DNA from: Bacillota bacterium
Lineage (GTDB): Bacteria; Bacillota; Clostridia; Christensenellales; Aristaeellaceae
Assembly (NCBI GenBank): GCA_023392515.1
Contig: JAEVYX010000109.1
Span: forward strand, 1-10,020
DNA: 10,020 nt
Direction of reading: 5' to 3'
Positions 6,454 through 10,020 of this stretch are shown here, piece after piece. The notes beneath the pieces were generated by a model. It made no database searches and was not told the origin of the DNA. It saw only the letters and a list, made by a program, of their open reading frames with translations. The position numbers and the translations under genes were made by a program. Positions within the stretch are counted from its first letter, which is position 1. Each line of letters opens with the position of its first letter.

Positions 6454-6481
6454 AGTATACGGATTTTTTTCTGTTTGTCAA
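6454..6481 (-). promoter_or_regulatory. Sigma-A type promoter of the ylxM-ffh-rpsP-khpA-rimM-trmD operon
   Basis: On the minus strand TTGACA (6481-6476) and TATACT (6459-6454) are 16 bp apart; the spacer contains an A7 run. The start of transcription would be near 6447, about 45 nt before the GTG of ylxM. It is the only strong promoter seen upstream of this gene block and therefore probably drives all seven genes. Confidence 0.82.
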
Positions 6482-6486
6482 GCCCT

Positions 6487-6519
6487 CTGGTTGAAGGAGA
6501 CCAGTTTGTTTTTTTTTTG
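6487..6519 (+). terminator. Terminator-like hairpin with T tract in the divergent control region
   Basis: CTGGT (6487-6491) pairs with ACCAG (6500-6504) around an 8-nt loop and is followed by TTTGTTTTTTTTTT. On the plus strand this looks like a weak intrinsic terminator. It would stop plus-strand transcripts antisense to ylxM before the serC promoter. Read on the other strand, the A-rich run lies about 25 bp upstream of the ylxM -35 box and could serve as a distal UP-like element. The stem is only 5 bp. Confidence 0.35.
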
Positions 6520-6527
6520 TACTCCCC

Positions 6528-6556
6528 TTGCAATTTCTCCCTTTGAAGATCATAAT
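6528..6556 (+). promoter_or_regulatory. Probable serC promoter
   Basis: TTGCAA (6528-6533) and CATAAT (6551-6556) are separated by exactly 17 bp, and each differs from the sigma-A consensus at one or two positions. Transcription would begin near 6563, leaving a leader of about 93 nt before serC. It points away from the ylxM promoter, with about 46 bp between the two -35 boxes. Confidence 0.6.
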
Positions 6557-6577
6557 AGATGTATTGGTTCAGTTTTC

Positions 6578-6622
6578 GCCCGGCGGGTAAAAAACGTCCC
6601 GCGCAAGAAATGTAGCCCGGGC
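6578..6622 (+). promoter_or_regulatory. serC leader nested hairpin
   Basis: In the predicted leader, GCCCG (6578-6582) can pair with CGGGC (6618-6622). Immediately inside, GCGGG (6583-6587) pairs with CCCGC (6598-6602) around a 10-nt A-rich loop, leaving a 15-nt one-sided bulge. No T tract follows, and the T-box or known riboswitch motifs are not recognisable. The structure ends about 18 nt before the AGGAGG site and may influence mRNA stability or translation. Confidence 0.3.
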
Positions 6623-6655
6623 AAGGCTTTGAAAAAGTAAAGGAGGCTTTCCCCC

Positions 6656-7738
6656 ATGGAACGCGTGTATAATTTTTCCCCAGGGCCGGCAGTAATGGCG
6701 CTGCCTGTATTGGAAAGAGCCCAGCAGGAATTGGTATGCTATGGAACAAGCGGCATGTCCGTTATGGAAATGAGCCACCGCAGCAAAATGTACCTGGAAA
6801 TTTATGATGGGGCCGTTGCCCTTTTGCGTGACTTGATGTCCATCCCCGACACCTATGACGTGCTGTTTTTGCAGGGCGGTGCCACCCAGCAGTTTTCCGC
6901 GATCCCGCTGAACCTTCTCACAGGCAGCGGCAAGGCCGATTATCTGGATACCGGTAACTTTGCCCACCTGGCCGCCGAGGAAGCCAAGCGCTACGGGCAG
7001 GTGAACATTGCCGCATCCAGCCGGGAGGACAATTACACCTATATCCCCGATCTTACGTGCTTATCCCTGGACCCTGACGCGGATTATTGCCACATCACCA
7101 CCAACAACACCATTTATGGTACGCGGTATGCATCCTTGCCCGATACGGGTAGCGTTCCCCTGGTGGCAGATACCAGCAGCAATATTCTAAGCGAAGTATA
7201 CGACATCACCAAGTTTGGCGCAATGTATGCCGGTGCGCAAAAGAATATCGGCCCCAGCGGGCTGTGTGTGCTGATCGTGCGGAAGGACCTTCTGGGCCAC
7301 GCCCATCCCCTTTGCCCGAAGCTTCTCAATTGGGAGGTACAAAGCAAAAACGGGAGCATGTACAACACCCCCAACACCTTTGGCATTTATCTGGCCAAGC
7401 TGGGCTTTGAATGGCTCAAAGGGTTGGGCGGCGTGCCTGCCATGGAAAAGATCAACAAGGAAAAGGCCGCCATCCTTTACGATTACCTGGACGAAAGCAG
7501 CCTTTACAAAGCTCCCGCCCAGAAGGCGTACAGAAGCCGTATGAACGTCACCTTCGTGACCGGCAATGAGGAATTGGACGAGAAGTTTGTCAAGGAAGCC
7601 GGAAAGCAGGGCCTTGTCAACCTGAAAGGCCATCGTACCGTGGGCGGTATGCGCGCAAGCATCTATAACGCCATGCCCGTGGAAGGTGTGCAAAAGCTTG
7701 TCAATTTCATGAAGCAGTTTGAAATAGAGAACCGGTAA
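6656..7738 (+). CDS. serC: Phosphoserine aminotransferase
   Basis: A PLP enzyme that converts 3-phosphohydroxypyruvate and glutamate to 3-phosphoserine and 2-oxoglutarate, the second step of serine synthesis. The 360-residue length is standard. Class V aminotransferase hallmarks are VYNFSPGPAVM near the N-terminus, FLQGGATQQF at 71-80 (phosphate and PLP contacts), ADTSSNILS at 171-179 with D172, GAQKNIGPSG at 193-202 with the Schiff-base lysine K196, NTPNTFGIY at 237-245, and GHRTVGGMRASIYNAMP near the end. AGGAGG lies 9 nt before the ATG. serA follows on the same strand after 186 bp, and no other start signal is seen between them, so the two are probably co-transcribed. Confidence 0.97.
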   Translation: MERVYNFSPGPAVMALPVLERAQQELVCYGTSGMSVMEMSHRSKMYLEIYDGAVALLRDLMSIPDTYDVLFLQGGATQQFSAIPLNLLTGSGKADYLDTGNFAHLAAEEAKRYGQVNIAASSREDNYTYIPDLTCLSLDPDADYCHITTNNTIYGTRYASLPDTGSVPLVADTSSNILSEVYDITKFGAMYAGAQKNIGPSGLCVLIVRKDLLGHAHPLCPKLLNWEVQSKNGSMYNTPNTFGIYLAKLGFEWLKGLGGVPAMEKINKEKAAILYDYLDESSLYKAPAQKAYRSRMNVTFVTGNEELDEKFVKEAGKQGLVNLKGHRTVGGMRASIYNAMPVEGVQKLVNFMKQFEIENR

Positions 7739-7757
7739 CCAGGAGCGCTGCTCCTGG
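7739..7757 (+). other. Perfect hairpin directly after serC stop
   Basis: CCAGGAGC (7739-7746) pairs with GCTCCTGG (7750-7757) around a GCT loop and begins on the base after the serC stop codon. No U tract follows, so efficient termination is unlikely. It more probably protects the serC 3' end or marks the left edge of the repeat-like spacer. Confidence 0.45.
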
Positions 7758-7775
7758 ACCTCGTCAAAGGTAATT

Positions 7776-7899
7776 GAATCCTGTCCTCGCCTGTAGCAAA
7801 AAAGGGCAGGGCGAATGAATTAAGCGAACCGTGAGGATTTCGCACCTAAAGGTGCGACCAAAGGGCTTTCCGATCGCCCTTTGGAAACCTTCGGATTCC
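7776..7899. repeat. Hairpin-rich repeat-like spacer between serC and serA
   Basis: Almost all of this spacer can fold. TCGCCTG (7787-7793) pairs with 7807-7814 with one bulged base; CGCACCT (7841-7847) pairs with AGGTGCG (7850-7856); CCAAAGGGC (7858-7866) pairs with GCCCTTTGG (7876-7884). Short inverted ends GAATCC (7776-7781) and GGATTC (7893-7898) bound it. It contains no gene. The style matches dispersed intergenic repeats of clostridial genomes, and it differs in sequence from the 166-424 element. Since it lies inside a probable operon it may change the serC:serA transcript ratio. Confidence 0.45.
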
Positions 7900-7924
7900 G
7901 TGTTGATGAAAGAGGAGAAGATTG

Positions 7925-9097
7925 ATGTACAAGATTCAAACTCTTAACGAAATATCCGATATTATTCATTCCCAGCTTTCCGCCGACGCCTACACCGTCA
8001 CCAGAGACGAGCCGGTACCGGACGGCATTCTGGTGCGCAGCGCAGATATGCACACAATGGAGCTGCCCGAGAGCCTTCTTGCCATTGCAAGGGCCGGCGC
8101 CGGGGTCAACAACATTCCCATTGAGGCGTGCAGCAAAAAGGGGATTGTGGTCTTCAACACCCCCGGCGCCAATGCCAACGCCGTTGCGGAGCTGGTGATT
8201 GCCGGGCTTCTACTTTGCAGCCGCAACATCGCTGGGGGCATTGCATGGGCCGCGGGGCTTAAGGGCCAGGGTGACGCTGTGCCCAAGCTGGTGGAAAAAG
8301 GCAAGGGCCAGTTTGTAGGGCCGGAGCTGCGCGGGAAAACCCTGGGCGTTATCGGCCTGGGTGCCATCGGTGCGCTTGTGGCCAACAGTGCACTAAACGG
8401 CCTGGGCATGGAGGTCATTGGTCTTGACCCCTTTATCTCCGTAGAGCATGCCTGGTCCTTGTCCAGGGGCATTAAGAGGGCTGCTTCCATGGAGGAGCTT
8501 CTTCAAAAGGCGGATTATGTAACCGTCCACGTGCCCCTGACCCCGAAAACCAAAAATATGTTTGATACCGCCCTGATCAGCCACATGAAAACGGGCGCGC
8601 ACCTGCTCAATTTCAGCCGTGCGGAGCTGGTGGACGGGGAAGCCTGCCGGGAAGCCCTTAAAACCGGCCAGCTGTCCTCTTATGTAACGGATTTCCCCAC
8701 CGAGGATATGCTGAATGTGGACAAGGTGGTCTGCATCCCCCATTTGGGCGCTTCCACCCCGGAAAGTGAAGAAAACTGCGCCAGGATGGCCGCTGCCCAG
8801 CTGCGGGATTATCTGGAGTACGGCAACATCCGCAACAGCGTGAACATGCCGGAAATCGTACTGGCCGGTCAGCCGGAAGGCTACCGCATCTTGCTGATTC
8901 ATGAAAATGTGCCCAACATGGTCAGCACCATTTCCGCCGCCATTTCCCGGGAGGGCATCAACATCAACAACATGCTCAATAAGAGCCGTCAGGAAATGGC
9001 TGTCACCGTGATGGAGTTAAGCCAGATTCCCACAGAAGAACTAATCGGCGAGTTGTCTGCCCTGGCCGGCGTCATAAAAGTCCGCTGGTGGCGTTGA
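7925..9097 (+). CDS. serA: D-3-phosphoglycerate dehydrogenase, ACT-domain form
   Basis: Oxidises 3-phosphoglycerate to 3-phosphohydroxypyruvate with NAD, the first step of serine synthesis. The 390-residue product has the D-2-hydroxyacid dehydrogenase fold. AGAGVNNIPIEAC (57-69) and NTPGANANAVAEL (78-90) lie in the substrate domain. The NAD fold has GLGAIG at 144-149, with D168 likely selecting NAD. The catalytic set is R232 (NFSRAELVD), probably E260 (TDFPTED) and H273 (IPHLGASTPESEEN). Residues 320-390 form a C-terminal ACT domain, with IHENVPNMVSTISAAISREGI typical of serine-sensing regulation. The intervening domain of long SerA forms is absent. ATG at 7925, 7 nt after GAGGAG, is preferred over the adjacent TTG at 7922. 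The pairing with serC confirms the pathway. Confidence 0.93.
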   Translation: MYKIQTLNEISDIIHSQLSADAYTVTRDEPVPDGILVRSADMHTMELPESLLAIARAGAGVNNIPIEACSKKGIVVFNTPGANANAVAELVIAGLLLCSRNIAGGIAWAAGLKGQGDAVPKLVEKGKGQFVGPELRGKTLGVIGLGAIGALVANSALNGLGMEVIGLDPFISVEHAWSLSRGIKRAASMEELLQKADYVTVHVPLTPKTKNMFDTALISHMKTGAHLLNFSRAELVDGEACREALKTGQLSSYVTDFPTEDMLNVDKVVCIPHLGASTPESEENCARMAAAQLRDYLEYGNIRNSVNMPEIVLAGQPEGYRILLIHENVPNMVSTISAAISREGININNMLNKSRQEMAVTVMELSQIPTEELIGELSALAGVIKVRWWR

Positions 9098-9112
9098 ACC
9101 CTATATTTTCCC

Positions 9113-9149
9113 CGCCGCTTTCCCATTAAGGGAGGCGGCGTATTTTTTT
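9113..9149 (+). terminator. Intrinsic terminator of the serC-serA unit
   Basis: An 11-bp stem (9113-9123 with 9130-9140, two G-U pairs) with a GC-rich base is followed by TATTTTTTT. It lies 16 bp after the serA stop codon. The T run overlaps the -35 box of the next promoter. Confidence 0.9.
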
Positions 9150-9176
9150 GCCAATCCATCTAACATGTGCTATAAT
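9148..9176 (+). promoter_or_regulatory. Sigma-A type promoter for the LCP-family gene
   Basis: TTGCCA (9148-9153) and a consensus TATAAT (9171-9176) are 17 bp apart. Transcription would begin near 9183, giving a leader of about 100 nt before the ATG at 9284; no clear RNA structure is seen in that leader. The -35 box shares bases with the end of the serA terminator. Confidence 0.8.
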
Positions 9177-9283
9177 AAATTTTAACTTGCGTATATTTCC
9201 ATGCAGGGGAAGTATTTGGTTCAAGGCTCCGTTAATATGATGGGAATTGCATTTATTTTCCAGTGCAAAAGGAGAACCTTTAT

Positions 9284-10020
9284 ATGAAAAAAAGATGGAT
9301 CGCGTGGATGCTGGCGCTTGTGCTCATTATGGCCCTCCTGCCCGCCGCATATGCCGACTTGCCGCAGCCTATTACACCTATCCCCTGGGAAGAACTGCCC
9401 GAAGTTTTGGAAGGGCAGCATCATTATCTTTTGCTTTGCGTGGACCAATGGGAAGGCAAAGTGAAAAACTTGGGCAATACCGACGGCATTGTACTGGTCA
9501 CCCTGGATACACGTACCAAGCGGGTAATGCTCACCTCCTTTAGCCGAGAGATGCTGGTGCAGCGGCCCGATGGGGTTATCGGCCGGGTGAACTATATTGC
9601 GAAAAATTATGGCCTGGATGCCCTTTGCCAGGTTTTAAGCACCCACTTTGGAATAAGAATCGAAAAGTATATGCTCTTTGACATGAACCAGATTCAAACC
9701 ATTATCGACGCCCTGGGCGGTGTGGATATTACCGTTACCAATACCGAGGCCGCCTATCTTCGCCGCTATGCCATCAGTCCCACTTCGACAAAGCCCCGGA
9801 TGAACCATGAAGGAACCTACCACTTCACGGGGCACGCGGCAGTGATTTATATGCGCATCCGCAAGGTAGGCGGCGGCGGAGACCTGATGCGGACCCAGCG
9901 TGTGCGTACGGTGCTTTCCACCCTGGCCGATCAATGCCGGGCCATCACCCAGGATGAGGCAATCTCCCTGCTGGATTCCGTGCTGGAAAACAACCTGCTT
10001 ACCAACCTGTCCATGAATGA
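9284..10020 (+). CDS. LytR-CpsA-Psr (LCP) family protein, partial at window end
   Basis: The first 245 codons of a gene that continues past the window. LCP proteins transfer glycopolymers such as teichoic acids or capsule from lipid carriers to peptidoglycan at the outer membrane face. The N-terminus is a signal peptide: MKKR, a hydrophobic core at about 6-22, then the cleavage-type site AYA before D25. LCP features follow: NTDGIVLVTLDTRTKRVMLT at 65-84, SFSREML at 85-91 (matching the usual S-x-PRD), RVNYIAKNYG at 101-110, DALGGVDITV at 142-151, and HAAVIYMRIRK ... DLMRTQRVR at 184-208 with the conserved Arg/Asp set. The usual Arg before the SD motif is replaced in GNTDG, and the Pro-Arg-Asp motif reads SRE. 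AAGGAG lies 9 nt before the ATG. The substrate is unknown. Confidence 0.85.
   Translation, partial: MKKRWIAWMLALVLIMALLPAAYADLPQPITPIPWEELPEVLEGQHHYLLLCVDQWEGKVKNLGNTDGIVLVTLDTRTKRVMLTSFSREMLVQRPDGVIGRVNYIAKNYGLDALCQVLSTHFGIRIEKYMLFDMNQIQTIIDALGGVDITVTNTEAAYLRRYAISPTSTKPRMNHEGTYHFTGHAAVIYMRIRKVGGGGDLMRTQRVRTVLSTLADQCRAITQDEAISLLDSVLENNLLTNLSMN

Noticed and set aside
6440..6459. TTGACA plus TATAC on the plus strand as a second serC promoter
   Set aside because: The spacing is only 10 bp, far too short for a sigma-A promoter; the real pair at this place is on the minus strand.
6557..6655. T-box or known riboswitch in the serC leader
   Set aside because: The leader is under 100 nt and I see no T-box GGUGGNACCGCG motif or other known aptamer core.
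6402..6749. Upstream extension of the ylxM frame to an ATG at 6749
   Set aside because: The extension contains the promoters and overlaps the start of serC on the other strand; the GTG at 6401 with GGAGG upstream fits the family N-terminus.

Overview
The window looks like a chromosomal segment of a Gram-positive anaerobe of the class Clostridia, possibly a gut lineage near Christensenellales or Oscillospirales. The basis is the Firmicutes-style ylxM-ffh-rpsP-khpA-rimM-trmD cluster, strong AGGAGG ribosome binding sites, sigma-A type promoters, a compact alanyl-tRNA synthetase, and a roughly 390-residue SerA with a C-terminal ACT domain. The lineage is inferred from memory of protein families, not from a search.

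Layout. 1-146 (+): the last codons of a LacI/GalR-type regulator. 166-424: a dense run of seven hairpins between imperfect inverted repeats, resembling a dispersed MITE-like or REP-like element; its right-hand hairpin lies just past the alaS stop. 440-2230 (-): alaS, coding for a compact 596-residue enzyme, with its own promoter and a leader hairpin. 2366-6401 (-): a tightly packed operon of ylxM, ffh, rpsP, khpA, rimM, trmD and a small membrane protein, driven by a strong promoter at 6454-6481. Several starts are non-ATG and overlap the previous gene. 6402-6655: the divergent control region. 6656-9097 (+): serC and serA, separated by a second hairpin-rich, repeat-like spacer and closed by a clear terminator. 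9284-10020 (+): the start of a secreted LytR-CpsA-Psr family protein that runs off the window.

How the genes work together. The minus-strand block is translation and protein-targeting housekeeping: SRP GTPase and its YlxM partner, ribosomal protein S16, the KH RNA-binding protein KhpA, the 30S maturation factor RimM, tRNA m1G37 methyltransferase TrmD, and AlaRS. SerA makes 3-phosphohydroxypyruvate and SerC converts it to phosphoserine, so the pair covers the first two steps of serine synthesis; serB is not in the window.

No clearly new multi-gene system is visible. The items most worth a second look are the two intergenic hairpin elements, the doubly reduced AlaRS, the uncharacterised membrane protein in the place where rplS often sits after trmD, and possible RNA structures in the rimM, alaS and serC leaders.
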